Positions 43,990 to 59,899 of a stretch of 64,000 nucleotides of DNA are shown here, piece after piece. Source of the stretch: Saccharopolyspora galaxeae (lineage in GTDB: Bacteria > Actinomycetota > Actinomycetes > Mycobacteriales > Pseudonocardiaceae); NCBI RefSeq assembly GCF_016526145.1, contig NZ_JADDUE010000006.1, positions 1 to 64,000 of the forward strand, written 5' to 3'. The position numbers and the translations under genes are program-made. The notes beneath the pieces are model-generated. The model made no database searches, had not been told where the DNA came from, and saw only the letters and a program-made list of their open reading frames with translations. The first letter of the stretch is position 1; each line of letters starts with the position of its first letter.

Positions 43990-44898
43990 TCAGCGGATCT
44001 CCGGCGGACTGATCTGGGATTCGCCGATGGCCGAGGGTTGCACGCCCCACTTGCGCAAGATCCGTTGGTATTCCCCGGTTTTGATCAGCTTGTGCACCGC
44101 GGCTTGCAGCGCGGGCGCGAGCGGGGAACCGGCGGGCAGCGCGAAACCGACGTCGAGCCTGCGGAATTCGTTGGAGAACCTGATCGCGGGCTGTTGCGCC
44201 GCGGCGTAGCGCAGGCCGTTCGTGGTGCTCATGACCGCGTCGACGCGGCCCTGGGTCAGCGCGGAGTACATCGCGCTGGACTCCGAGTACACCTGAACCT
44301 GGTAGGCGGGCCGGCCGATGCCGGTGCACCGGTGGCGTTGCGCGTTCAGCGTCGCCTCGAAGGTGGTTCCCTGGGCGGTTCCGACGGTTCGGCCGCACAG
44401 CGCGGTCACGTCGGTGATCGGCGGGGGCTCGGCGCCGCGGCGCACCGCGAAGCCCTGCCCGTCGCGGATGTAGGTCGCGAAGTCGATCGTGCGCTTGCGC
44501 TGCTCGGTGACGCCGAAGTTGCCCGTTCCGGCGTCGAACTTCCCGCTGCGCAGCGCGGGCAGGATCGCTTCGAAGGCGGCGTCCTGGGCGGCCACCCGCA
44601 GGCCGAGCGTGCGTGCGGCGGCCGCGGTGATGTCGATGTCCAAGCCGACCGCGGTGCTGTTGTCGTCCAGGTAGAACGAGGCAGGCGGCGAACCGCTGAT
44701 GGAGCGGCCGATGCGCAGCGTGCCCGCGCGCCGGACCGGCTCCGGCAGCAGTGCGGCGGCGGTCTCGTCGCGTTGCACGCCGGAGACGACGTCGGCTTGC
44801 ACGTCCAGCCCAGGCGCCACAGTGGACGGAGCCGTTCCGCACGAAGCGAGCAGCACTCCGATCAGCAGCGCGCACAGGGATTTCGTGGCGGCGCGCAT
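43990..44898 (-). CDS. ABC transporter substrate-binding lipoprotein, polar amino-acid type
   Basis: A 302-residue extracellular binding protein. Lipobox LASC (about residues 17-20), then the family 3 solute-binding fold: TLRIGRSISGSPPASFYLDDNSTAVGLDIDI, DAAFEAILPALRSGKFDA and the C-terminal KTGEYQRILRKWGV. It probably binds an amino acid or related compound. GGAAGGAG precedes the ATG. It is divergent from its permease and ATPase genes, sharing 261 bases of upstream DNA in which I see no firm operator. Confidence 0.88.
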   Translation of the reverse strand: MRAATKSLCALLIGVLLASCGTAPSTVAPGLDVQADVVSGVQRDETAAALLPEPVRRAGTLRIGRSISGSPPASFYLDDNSTAVGLDIDITAAAARTLGLRVAAQDAAFEAILPALRSGKFDAGTGNFGVTEQRKRTIDFATYIRDGQGFAVRRGAEPPPITDVTALCGRTVGTAQGTTFEATLNAQRHRCTGIGRPAYQVQVYSESSAMYSALTQGRVDAVMSTTNGLRYAAAQQPAIRFSNEFRRLDVGFALPAGSPLAPALQAAVHKLIKTGEYQRILRKWGVQPSAIGESQISPPEIR

Positions 44899-45159
44899 GG
44901 TTCTCCTTCCCGCGCCCGGCGTCGGTCGGCGGCACCGGGAGCGGCCGGTGCCGTGGTTCGACGGCGGCGACAAGACGCGGACCACACGACTCCCAGATCG
45001 ATGTGGACGCGCCTGCGCGGGCGGGGATGCACGGCACCGAGGCTTCGCCGCGGATCCGTGCGGTGTCAACGGCGGCCACCTGGTGGGAGTTCTTGACCGC
45101 GCGCGCAGCCGCACAAGAAGTTCGGTTCCGGCCCCATTCCCCGACTCGGGCAGGAGAAC

Positions 45160-46065
45160 ATGACGCATCCGCAGGTGGCGCCCGCGCTCGCGCGGGGTCC
45201 GGAGACAGCGCCGGAGGTCGTCCCGGCGCGCCACCCGCTGCGCTGGATCGCAGCTGTCCTGGTGCTCGCGGCGGTCTGCGCCGCGGTGTTCTCGGTGGCC
45301 ACGAACGAGAACTTCCAGTGGAACGTGGTGGGTGCCTACTTCGGCACCGCGGCGGTGTTGCGCGGGTTGTGGCTGACGATCTGGCTGACCGCGGCGACCG
45401 TGCTGCTCGGTTTCGCGCTCGGCACCCTGCTCGCCGTGCTGCGGCTTTCCGGCAACCCGGTGCTTTCCGGGTTGAGCTGGGGATACGTGTGGTTGTTCCG
45501 GTCCATTCCGGTGCTGGTGCAGTTGTTGTTCTGGTTCAACATCGGCGCGCTGTACCCGGTGCTGGGCTTCGGCTCGTTCTCGGTGCAGACGGTGGATCTG
45601 CTCACCGGCACCGTCACGGCGGTGATCGGCCTGGTGCTGCACGAAGCCGCGTACGCCGCCGAAGTGGTGCGCGGCGGCATCCTTTCGGTCGACGGCGGCC
45701 AGCTGGAGTCCGCGCAGGCGCTGGGCATGACGCGATGGCGGGTGCTGCGCCGGATCGTGCTGCCGCAGGCGATGCGCGCGATCGTGCCGCCCGCGGCCAA
45801 CATGCTGATCGGCACGCTGAAGGGCACCTCGATCGTCAGCGTCATCGCGGTGCACGACCTGCTGCATTCGGTGCAGCTCGTCTACAACCGCACGTACCAG
45901 GTGATTCCGCTGCTGCTGGTGGCGACGGTCTGGTACTTGATCCTCACGACGCTGCTGACGATCGTGCAGTACTACGTGGAGCGGTACTTTTCCCGTGGCG
46001 CGCAACGGGTTCCGACGCCGTGGCAGCGGTTGCGCGCGGCGCTTGCGGGAGGGATCGCCCGATGA
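45160..46065 (+). CDS. ABC transporter permease, polar amino-acid type
   Basis: A 301-residue membrane protein of the HisM/GlnP type: a longer N-terminal part, about five or six membrane segments, and the EAA loop EVVRGGILSVDGGQLESAQALGM with the following LPQAMRAIVPP that contacts the ATPase. CAGGAG precedes the ATG. The stop overlaps the next gene by 4 bases. Confidence 0.9.
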   Translation: MTHPQVAPALARGPETAPEVVPARHPLRWIAAVLVLAAVCAAVFSVATNENFQWNVVGAYFGTAAVLRGLWLTIWLTAATVLLGFALGTLLAVLRLSGNPVLSGLSWGYVWLFRSIPVLVQLLFWFNIGALYPVLGFGSFSVQTVDLLTGTVTAVIGLVLHEAAYAAEVVRGGILSVDGGQLESAQALGMTRWRVLRRIVLPQAMRAIVPPAANMLIGTLKGTSIVSVIAVHDLLHSVQLVYNRTYQVIPLLLVATVWYLILTTLLTIVQYYVERYFSRGAQRVPTPWQRLRAALAGGIAR

Positions 46066-46826
46066 CTCCTCCGATGGTCAGCTTGCGCGGGGTCCGCAAG
46101 AGCTTCGGCACCACCGAGGTGCTGCGCGGGGTGGACCTGGCGGTGGCCGAGGGCGAGGTCAACTGCCTGATCGGCCCGTCGGGTTCCGGCAAGAGCACGT
46201 TGCTGCGGTGCGTGAACCACCTGGAGACGGTGGACGCGGGGCGCGTCGAGGTGGACGGCTCGCTGGTGGGCTACCGCGAGTCCGGCGGCAGGTTGCGCGA
46301 GCTGCCGGAACGCCTGATCGCCCGCAGGCGCGCGGAAATCGGCATGGTCTTCCAAGGCTTCCACCTGTTCGGCCACATGACCGCGATGCAGAACGTGGCA
46401 GAAGCCCTCATCGGCGTGCGCCGTCTGTCCAAAAAGGATGCACACGGGCGAGCGCTGGCCGCGCTGCAGCGCGTCGGGATGGCCGACCGGGCGGATTTCC
46501 ACCCGAGCCGGCTCTCCGGCGGCCAGCAGCAGCGGGTCGCGATCGCGCGAGCGCTGGCGATGGAACCGAAGGTGCTGCTGTTCGACGAGCCGACCAGCGC
46601 GCTGGACCCGCAACTGGTCGGCGAGGTGCTCGACGTCCTCGGCGACCTCGCCGGGGCGGGACTGACCATGATCGTGGTCACGCACGAGATCGGATTCGCC
46701 CGGCAGGCCGCGGACTCCGTGGTGTTCCTGGACCAGGGGCTGGTGGTCGAATCGGGTGCCGCGCGCGAAGTCCTCCAACGGCCCGAGCGAAGCCGGACTC
46801 GGGAATTCCTTGACCGAGTGCTGTGA
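46062..46826 (+). CDS. ABC transporter ATP-binding protein, polar amino-acid type
   Basis: A 254-residue ATPase with Walker A GPSGSGKST (about 39-47), Q-loop MVFQGFHLF, signature LSGGQQQR, Walker B VLLFDEPTSALD and the switch His in VVTHEIGFA. It matches the GlnQ/HisP group and completes the importer with the genes at 43990 and 45160. Confidence 0.93.
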   Translation: MTPPMVSLRGVRKSFGTTEVLRGVDLAVAEGEVNCLIGPSGSGKSTLLRCVNHLETVDAGRVEVDGSLVGYRESGGRLRELPERLIARRRAEIGMVFQGFHLFGHMTAMQNVAEALIGVRRLSKKDAHGRALAALQRVGMADRADFHPSRLSGGQQQRVAIARALAMEPKVLLFDEPTSALDPQLVGEVLDVLGDLAGAGLTMIVVTHEIGFARQAADSVVFLDQGLVVESGAAREVLQRPERSRTREFLDRVL

Positions 46827-46932
46827 AAGCACTTGGGTGGGGCCGCCGAGTTTTGCCCGCAGCCGCGGGAAAGCACGCAGTGATCGGCGCGATACGGCGC
46901 GTGCCGGGCGCGCCCGCGGCCGATCCGCGCGC

Positions 46933-46951
46933 TTTGGTTAGGCTCGGCTTG
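46933..46951 (+). promoter_or_regulatory. Candidate iron box (DtxR/IdeR type) before the acetyltransferase gene
   Basis: TTTGGTTAGGCTCGGCTTG matches the IdeR/DmdR consensus TTAGGTTAGGCTAACCTAA at about 13 of 19 positions. It contains TAGGCT, a possible -10, and lies about 30 bases before the GTG. It is the weakest of the three iron boxes here. Confidence 0.55.
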
Positions 46952-46980
46952 CCAAGTCGGGGACGACAGAGGAGTGCGGT

Positions 46981-48285
46981 GTGACTGAACGGACCGATCC
47001 GCGGACCGCGGTGCTGTTGCGGCGCTGGCTGGCCGAGACGCACACGCCGGTCGCCGATGGGCCGCTGAAGGTCACCATCGGGCCGTTGCGGTTCAGCACC
47101 GAGATCACCTACCGCTCGCCCACGGGTGCGCACGGCTTCGGTCCGATCCGCGTCGCGGACTCCGGTGCGCTCGCCGAGTCCGCCCTGCTGGCAGCGGCCT
47201 GTTCGGCGGACGCGCGCGGGCGCGCCACCGCGGACGCCCCGATCAACGCCGAGAGCAGCGGCACGCTGGTGGACTGGCTGCTGCAGGCCGTCGGCAACGG
47301 GGCGGTGGATCCGCTGGCGGGCGACCACGAGGTCGACGTGCTCGCAGACGGTGTGTCCTCGGCCGACGAGGCACGTCGCTGGCTGGCCACGCACGTGGAG
47401 GGCACGCTGACCCCCGCATTGCGCAACGTCGACGGAAAGGCCGACCTGGCCGACGTCACCGCGCGCCTGCTCAGCGCCCGGTCGCTGGCCGCGATCGGAC
47501 GGTTCGGGCTGCGCGGCGTCGCCGACGAGCAGGAGCTGCTGGAGCTGCTGACCGCGGCGCTGACCGCGATCCGCGACACCTACCCGGAGACCGAGCGGAT
47601 CGTGCGGCACTGGCTCACCAGCACCACGCTCACCGACTTCGCGGTGCTCAACGGGTCCGGGCTGCGCTACCGCAACGGCGACAGGGTCGAGGTGCGGCCG
47701 GTGCACCACGAGGTGCCGAACCCGTTGCGCGCCAAGGTGAACGACACCGACGTGCCGGGCGTGCCGATCCCGGAGCTGGGCGAGGGCTGGTCGTTGCGGC
47801 CGGTTCGGCTGGACTCCGACGATCCGGCGCTGGTGCACCGCTGGATGAACGCCGAGCACGTGGCGACCAACTGGAACCAGGCGTGGTCGTTGCGCCGCTG
47901 GACCGACGAGCTCGGCACCCAGCTGGCCGGTGAGCATTCGATGCCGTGCCTGGTCAGCCGGGACGGCCGGGAGGTCGCTTACGTCGAGCTGTACCGGGTG
48001 CTGCGGGACAAGCTTTCGGCCTGCTACCCGTTCGAGCCGAACGACCTGGGCGTGCACATCGCGATCGGGGAGTCCGACGCCGTCGGCCGCGGGCTCGGTT
48101 CGTCGCTGCTGGCAGCGGTGGCGCAGGGGTTGCTCGGCGCCGATCAGGACTGCCGCCGGGTGGTCGCCGAGCCGAATGTCCACAATGGAGCTTCGGTGGC
48201 TGCGTTCGGCAAGGGCGGGTTCGGTCGCGCTCGCGAAGTCGGTCTGCCCGGCAAGAACTCCGCGCTGATGATCCACCCGCGCTGA
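46981..48285 (+). CDS. Siderophore hydroxamate acetyltransferase (IucB/RhbD/Mcd-like), with N-terminal extension
   Basis: A 434-residue protein. The C-terminal 180 residues (about 255-434) are an acetyltransferase of the siderophore type: LRPVRLDSDDPALVHRWMNAEHV, FEPNDLGVHIAIG, GRGLGSSLLAAV and RVVAEPNVHN. It should acylate N-hydroxyornithine. The N-terminal 250 residues are unrecognised but recall the malonyl-CoA decarboxylase/acetyltransferase (Mcd) of erythrochelin synthesis in Saccharopolyspora erythraea; that is a resemblance in layout only. AGAGGAG and an iron box precede the GTG. It lies directly upstream of the NRPS gene. Confidence 0.8.
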   Translation: MTERTDPRTAVLLRRWLAETHTPVADGPLKVTIGPLRFSTEITYRSPTGAHGFGPIRVADSGALAESALLAAACSADARGRATADAPINAESSGTLVDWLLQAVGNGAVDPLAGDHEVDVLADGVSSADEARRWLATHVEGTLTPALRNVDGKADLADVTARLLSARSLAAIGRFGLRGVADEQELLELLTAALTAIRDTYPETERIVRHWLTSTTLTDFAVLNGSGLRYRNGDRVEVRPVHHEVPNPLRAKVNDTDVPGVPIPELGEGWSLRPVRLDSDDPALVHRWMNAEHVATNWNQAWSLRRWTDELGTQLAGEHSMPCLVSRDGREVAYVELYRVLRDKLSACYPFEPNDLGVHIAIGESDAVGRGLGSSLLAAVAQGLLGADQDCRRVVAEPNVHNGASVAAFGKGGFGRAREVGLPGKNSALMIHPR

Positions 48286-48466
48286 TCGGCGGCGAGCGCG
48301 ACCTCCGTCCCAAGGGGCCGGTCGAAGTCGGCGCTCGCTCCTCGTGCGCCGGCGATTGGGCCGAATGGAGCAGGTGCTGCGGGCCGCGCCCGCGGGCGTT
48401 GCGTCTGCGCAGGACTGAGAGGTAAAGCACGAGCCATGCGTTCTGGTGCGCGGCGCGCGGGTGAAA

Positions 48467-48483
48467 TAAGGTTAGCCTTACTT
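48467..48483 (+). promoter_or_regulatory. Iron box before the NRPS operon
   Basis: TAAGGTTAGCCTTACTT contains perfect arms TAAGG/CCTTA and matches the IdeR/DmdR consensus well. It lies 26 bases before the NRPS ATG, so iron-loaded regulator would shut off the NRPS-MbtH-exporter operon. Confidence 0.8.
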
Positions 48484-48508
48484 CGTCCGTGTGACCGTGG
48501 GGAGAACG

Positions 48509-55845
<7,337 letters not shown>

Positions 55846-55846
<1 letters not shown>

Positions 55847-56043
55847 TGACCAACCCGTTCGACGACCCCGACGGAACCTTCTACGCCCTGGTCAACGACG
55901 AGGACCAGTACTCGCTGTGGCCCGCCCGCATCGAGATCCCGGCGGGCTGGTCGATCGCGCACGGACCGGCGCCCAGACCCGAATGCCTCGAACACATCGA
56001 GGTGCATTGGACCGACATCCGCCCAGCCCGCAACGGCGCGTGA
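55846..56043 (+). CDS. MbtH-like NRPS accessory protein
   Basis: A 65-residue MbtH-family protein, which binds and activates adenylation domains. The signature residues NDEDQYSLWP, PAGWSIAHGP and the final WTDIRP are intact. Its ATG overlaps the NRPS stop by one base (TGATG), fixing the partnership. Confidence 0.96.
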
Positions 56044-56056
56044 ACCAGGACCGGCA

Positions 56057-57478
56057 GTGCGCTTGAACGACCCGAAGATCGCGGTGTGCGTCGTCTACGT
56101 CGCGGCGATGTTCATGAACGGCATGGACGCCACCATCGTCAACGTGGCGTTGCCCGCGATCGGCGACGAGTTCGCCGTGGCGCCGAGCGCGACCAGCGCG
56201 ATCAACGTGGGCTACCTCGTCAGCCTCGCGGTGTGCATTCCGATGTCCGGGTGGCTGGGGGACCGGTTCGGCACGAAGAAGGTCTTCCTCGGCGCGTTCG
56301 GCGCGTTCGTGCTGGCCTCCGCGCTGTGCGGGGCGGCGCAGGACATCACCCAGCTCACCGCGGCCCGCGTGCTGCAAGGCGCGGGCGGCGGGGTGCTGAG
56401 CCCGGTCGCGCTGACCATGCTGTTCCGCGCCTACCCGCCGCAGGAGCGGATCCGGTTGTCCGGCGTGCTCGTGATCCCGACCGCGATCGCGCCCGCGCTG
56501 GGGCCGGTGCTCGGCGGGTTGTTCGTGGAGCACTTGACCTGGCGGTGGGGCTTCTTCGTGAACGTGCCGGTCGGGGTGCTGGCGCTGATCTACGGCGCGG
56601 TCAAGCTGACCGAGCACGTGGAGTCGGTGCACAAGCGGTTCGACGTGCTCGGGTTCGCGCTGGCCGCGCCGGGCCTGGGGCTGCTGATGTACGCGCTGGA
56701 CACGGTTTCCGCGCACGGTTTCACCTCGCCGCAATTCCTGGCCTGCGGCGTGGCCGGGCTGGTCTGCCTGCTGGTGCTGGTCCTGGCGCAGCTGCGCACC
56801 CGGCAACCGATGCTGGACGTGCGGCTGTTCGCCGACGCGTCGTTCCGCCGGGCGAGCCTGATCCTGGCGTTCTGCGTGGCCGGGTTCCTCGGCACGCTCT
56901 ACGGCTTCACGTTGATGTACCAGTCCGGGATGGGTGCTTCGGCGCAGGAGACCGGGCTGGTCACGTTGCCGAAGGCGATCGGGCTGATGCTGGCTTCGCG
57001 GGCGGTGACCTGGGCGCACCCGAAGCTGGGGCCGCGGGTGCTGATCGCGCTGGCGATGCTCGGTGCCGCGGTGTCGTTCGCGGCGATGAACCTGGTGACC
57101 GGGCCGGTCTCGGCCTCGGTCGTGCAGTTCACCTCGGGTTTCTTCGTCGGGGCCGGTTCGATCGAACTCCAGGTGGTCGCGTTCGCCACGATCAGCGCGA
57201 CCGCCACCGGCGGGGCTTCCACCTTGTTCAACGTGCAGCGCCAGGTCGGTTCGGCGCTGGGTGTGGCGGTGACCGCCGGGGTGCTGGCGATCGGCGGCGC
57301 AGGTGCGCACGGGTCGCTGGGCCCATACCATGCCGCGATGCTGGTGTCGGCGGGGTTTGCGCTGGTCGGAGTGCTGATCGCGCTGCGCATCAAGACCCCG
57401 TCCGAGCCGCGGTCCGACGCCGTGACCGGAGCCGGTTCGGGCAGCGGCGCGGGCCCGGTGCCCGCTGGCCGCAACTGA
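56057..57478 (+). CDS. MFS exporter, EmrB/QacA (DHA2) type
   Basis: A 473-residue transporter with about 14 membrane segments. It shows MDATIVNVALPAI in segment 1, SGWLGDRFGTKKVF after segment 2 and RVLQGAGGGVLSPVAL in segment 4, as in drug and siderophore exporters. It lies 13 bases after the MbtH gene in the iron-boxed operon, so it probably exports the siderophore. Confidence 0.88.
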   Translation: MRLNDPKIAVCVVYVAAMFMNGMDATIVNVALPAIGDEFAVAPSATSAINVGYLVSLAVCIPMSGWLGDRFGTKKVFLGAFGAFVLASALCGAAQDITQLTAARVLQGAGGGVLSPVALTMLFRAYPPQERIRLSGVLVIPTAIAPALGPVLGGLFVEHLTWRWGFFVNVPVGVLALIYGAVKLTEHVESVHKRFDVLGFALAAPGLGLLMYALDTVSAHGFTSPQFLACGVAGLVCLLVLVLAQLRTRQPMLDVRLFADASFRRASLILAFCVAGFLGTLYGFTLMYQSGMGASAQETGLVTLPKAIGLMLASRAVTWAHPKLGPRVLIALAMLGAAVSFAAMNLVTGPVSASVVQFTSGFFVGAGSIELQVVAFATISATATGGASTLFNVQRQVGSALGVAVTAGVLAIGGAGAHGSLGPYHAAMLVSAGFALVGVLIALRIKTPSEPRSDAVTGAGSGSGAGPVPAGRN

Positions 57479-57548
57479 TCGGCGCCACCCGGATGTGCGG
57501 CGAGGCGAGATCTGGCCCACCGGGGGGAGACATCATCGAAATCTGTAG

Positions 57549-57567
57549 TTAGGCTAGCCTTAACTAA
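57549..57567 (+). promoter_or_regulatory. Iron box before the reductase-hydroxylase operon
   Basis: TTAGGCTAGCCTTAACTAA matches the IdeR/DmdR consensus at about 15 of 19 positions, and its core TTAGGCTAGCC is a near-perfect palindrome. It lies 42 bases before the ATG at 57609. Best of the three boxes. Confidence 0.85.
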
Positions 57568-57608
57568 TTGATCCTTCTGGGAACGGTGAGGAAGGAACGC
57601 CAGGTCAG

Positions 57609-58445
57609 ATGACGACAGCGGACCGAGCCCGACGCGGCGGCCACCCGCGTCCGCCCACCCGCACGCTGGAAGTGCTGCGGACCGCGGACCTGACGCCGTC
57701 GATGCGGCGGATCACCCTCGGCGGCGACGAGATCGCCGGGTTCCGGGACGAGCACACCGGCCCGAACATCAAGGTGTTCGTCCCCCAGCGCGGTCAGCGG
57801 CGGCCGGTCCTGCCCGTCTTCGACCACGACGCCGGTAGGCACGTCTGGCCCGAGGCGCACGAGCGCCCGACCATGCGCACCTACACGGTCCGCCGCTACG
57901 ACGAGGCGCGCGGCGAGCTCGACGTCGATTTCGTGATGCACGGCGAGCACGGCGTGGCCTCCTCCTGGGCGCGCGGAGCCGCCCCGGGCGACTACCTCGG
58001 CGTGCAGGGCCCCGGCGGCCGGACGCCGCGCGCGGCCGACTGGTACCTGCTGATCGGCGACGAGACCGCGCTGCCAGCCATTTCGGCGATCATCGAGGGG
58101 CTGCCGCTGACCGCCAGCGGCGAGGCGTTCCTGGAGGTCTCCGACAGCGCCGAGCAGCAGCACATCGAATGCCCGCCGAACCTCAACCTGAACTGGCTGC
58201 ACCGCGACGGCGTGCCCGCGGGCCGCTCGACCAAGCTCGGCGATGCCGTCCGCGAGCTGGACATCCCGCCGCAGCGGGACGTTTCCGCGTGGGTCTCCGG
58301 TGAATCCGGGGTGGTCCGCGGCATCCGCAGGCACCTGCGCCGGGACCGCGGGCTCGACGCCGCATCGGTGCTGGCGATCGGCTACTGGAAAGCCGGAATG
58401 GTGGAAACCGATTACCACGACCAGTACAACCACGACCGCGACTGA
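57609..58445 (+). CDS. Siderophore-interacting flavoprotein (ferric reductase)
   Basis: A 278-residue protein of the SIP/ViuB family, reducing ferric siderophores in the cytoplasm to release iron. Seen: the FAD-binding RTYTVRRYD (about 93-101), GPGG after the FAD domain, GDETALPAISAII for NAD(P)H, and the C-terminal GYWKAGMVETDYHD. It follows an iron box and precedes the hydroxylase gene by 63 bases. Confidence 0.92.
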   Translation: MTTADRARRGGHPRPPTRTLEVLRTADLTPSMRRITLGGDEIAGFRDEHTGPNIKVFVPQRGQRRPVLPVFDHDAGRHVWPEAHERPTMRTYTVRRYDEARGELDVDFVMHGEHGVASSWARGAAPGDYLGVQGPGGRTPRAADWYLLIGDETALPAISAIIEGLPLTASGEAFLEVSDSAEQQHIECPPNLNLNWLHRDGVPAGRSTKLGDAVRELDIPPQRDVSAWVSGESGVVRGIRRHLRRDRGLDAASVLAIGYWKAGMVETDYHDQYNHDRD

Positions 58446-58508
58446 ACGGTCTGCGGACCACTCCGTGCCCGCGCGCGAAACCCGCCGGGTACCGGCGAAG
58501 GGACAACC

Positions 58509-59852
58509 GTGTCAACGGCTTCGATCCACTTACAAGGCCCGGTCCACGACGTGCTGGGCGTCGGTTTCGGCCCGTCCAACCTGGCGCTGGCCGTCGCGGT
58601 CGAGGAGCACAACCGCCGGTGCGCCGAGCAGGAGCAGCTGACCGCAGGCTTCGTGGAACGCCAGCCGCGGTTCGGCTGGCACCGCGGGATGCTCATCGAG
58701 GGCACCACGATGCAGGTCTCGTTCCTCAAGGACCTGGTCACGATGCGGGATCCGGCCAGCGACTTCTCGTTCCTGTCCTACCTGCACGGCAAGGACCGGC
58801 TGGTCGACTTCATCAACCACAAGACGATGTTCCCCACCCGCGTCGAATACCACGACTACCTGGAGTGGGCCGCGGGCAGGCTCGAGCACCTGGTGCAGTA
58901 CGACGCCGAAGTCATCGACGTGCGGCCGGTGCAGCAGGGCGAGCTGTTCGAGGTGCTGGTGCGGCACGGTTCCGGGCAGGTCACCGCGCGGCGGGCGCGC
59001 AACGTCGTGGTCGCGGTCGGGCTGGAGGCTAACCTGCCGCCCGGCGCGGAACGCGGCGACCGGGTCTGGCACAACCTCGAACTGCTGCACCGCATCGGCG
59101 AACTGGAGGGCGCCGATCCGAAGCGGTTCACCATCGTCGGCGCCGGGCAGAGCGCCGCCGAGGTCACCGATTACCTGCACCGCACTTTCACCGGCGCCGA
59201 GGTCTGCTCGGTGTTCGGCCGCTACGGGCACACACCTGCCGATGACAGCCCGTTCGCGAACCGGATCTTCGACCCGGAGGCGGTGGACCACTTCTACAGC
59301 TCGCCGACCGGGGTGAAGCAGCTGCTGATGGACTACCACCGGAACACGAACTACTCGGTGGTGGACCTGGAGCTGATCGAGCAGCTCTACGCCCGCGTCT
59401 ACCAGGAGAAGGTGCAGGGCAAGGAACGGCTGCGGATGCTGAACGCCTCGCGCGTCGTGGACGTCGAGGAAGGCGCGGACGGCGTCGCGGTCACCGTGGA
59501 GTTCATGCCCACCGGCGAGCGGATGGTGCTGGACTCGGACGTGCTGGTGTACGCGACCGGCTGCCTGCCGGGCGATCCGGGGCGGGCGCTCGGGCGTACT
59601 TGGGACGAGTGCCTGCGCGACGCCGAGGGCCAGGTGCAGGTGGACCGCGACTACCGGGTGCGGACTTCGGACGAGGTGCGCGGCGGGATCTACCTGCAAG
59701 GCGGGACCGAGCACACGCACGGGATCACTTCGTCGCTGCTGTCCAACGGCGCGGTCCGCGCGGGCGACATCCGCGATTCGATCCTGCGCCACCGCAACGC
59801 GCCGCGTTCCGCGCCGCGGCGGGACTACGCCCTGTCCGGCGATCCCTGCTGA
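58509..59852 (+). CDS. L-ornithine N5-monooxygenase (siderophore)
   Basis: A 447-residue flavin enzyme hydroxylating the side-chain amine of ornithine (or lysine) for a hydroxamate group. The FAD motif GVGFGPSNLALA (about 17-28), the conserved MQVSFLKDLVTMRDP, the NADPH motif IVGAGQSAAEV (about 207) and the late YATGCLPG are intact, as in CchB/PvdA/EtcB proteins. AAGGGA precedes the GTG. With the acetyltransferase at 46981 it would make N5-acyl-N5-hydroxyornithine for the NRPS. Confidence 0.93.
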   Translation: MSTASIHLQGPVHDVLGVGFGPSNLALAVAVEEHNRRCAEQEQLTAGFVERQPRFGWHRGMLIEGTTMQVSFLKDLVTMRDPASDFSFLSYLHGKDRLVDFINHKTMFPTRVEYHDYLEWAAGRLEHLVQYDAEVIDVRPVQQGELFEVLVRHGSGQVTARRARNVVVAVGLEANLPPGAERGDRVWHNLELLHRIGELEGADPKRFTIVGAGQSAAEVTDYLHRTFTGAEVCSVFGRYGHTPADDSPFANRIFDPEAVDHFYSSPTGVKQLLMDYHRNTNYSVVDLELIEQLYARVYQEKVQGKERLRMLNASRVVDVEEGADGVAVTVEFMPTGERMVLDSDVLVYATGCLPGDPGRALGRTWDECLRDAEGQVQVDRDYRVRTSDEVRGGIYLQGGTEHTHGITSSLLSNGAVRAGDIRDSILRHRNAPRSAPRRDYALSGDPC

Positions 59853-59899
59853 TCGCTCGCGGAGCTGATCACTTGCGGGGCTGATCGCGTTGCGCTGGC

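Noticed and set aside
43990-46826. Siderophore importer identity for the ABC transporter next to the siderophore genes
   Set aside because: The binding protein, permease and ATPase are all of the polar amino-acid type, not the FecBCD type, and the operon has no iron box.
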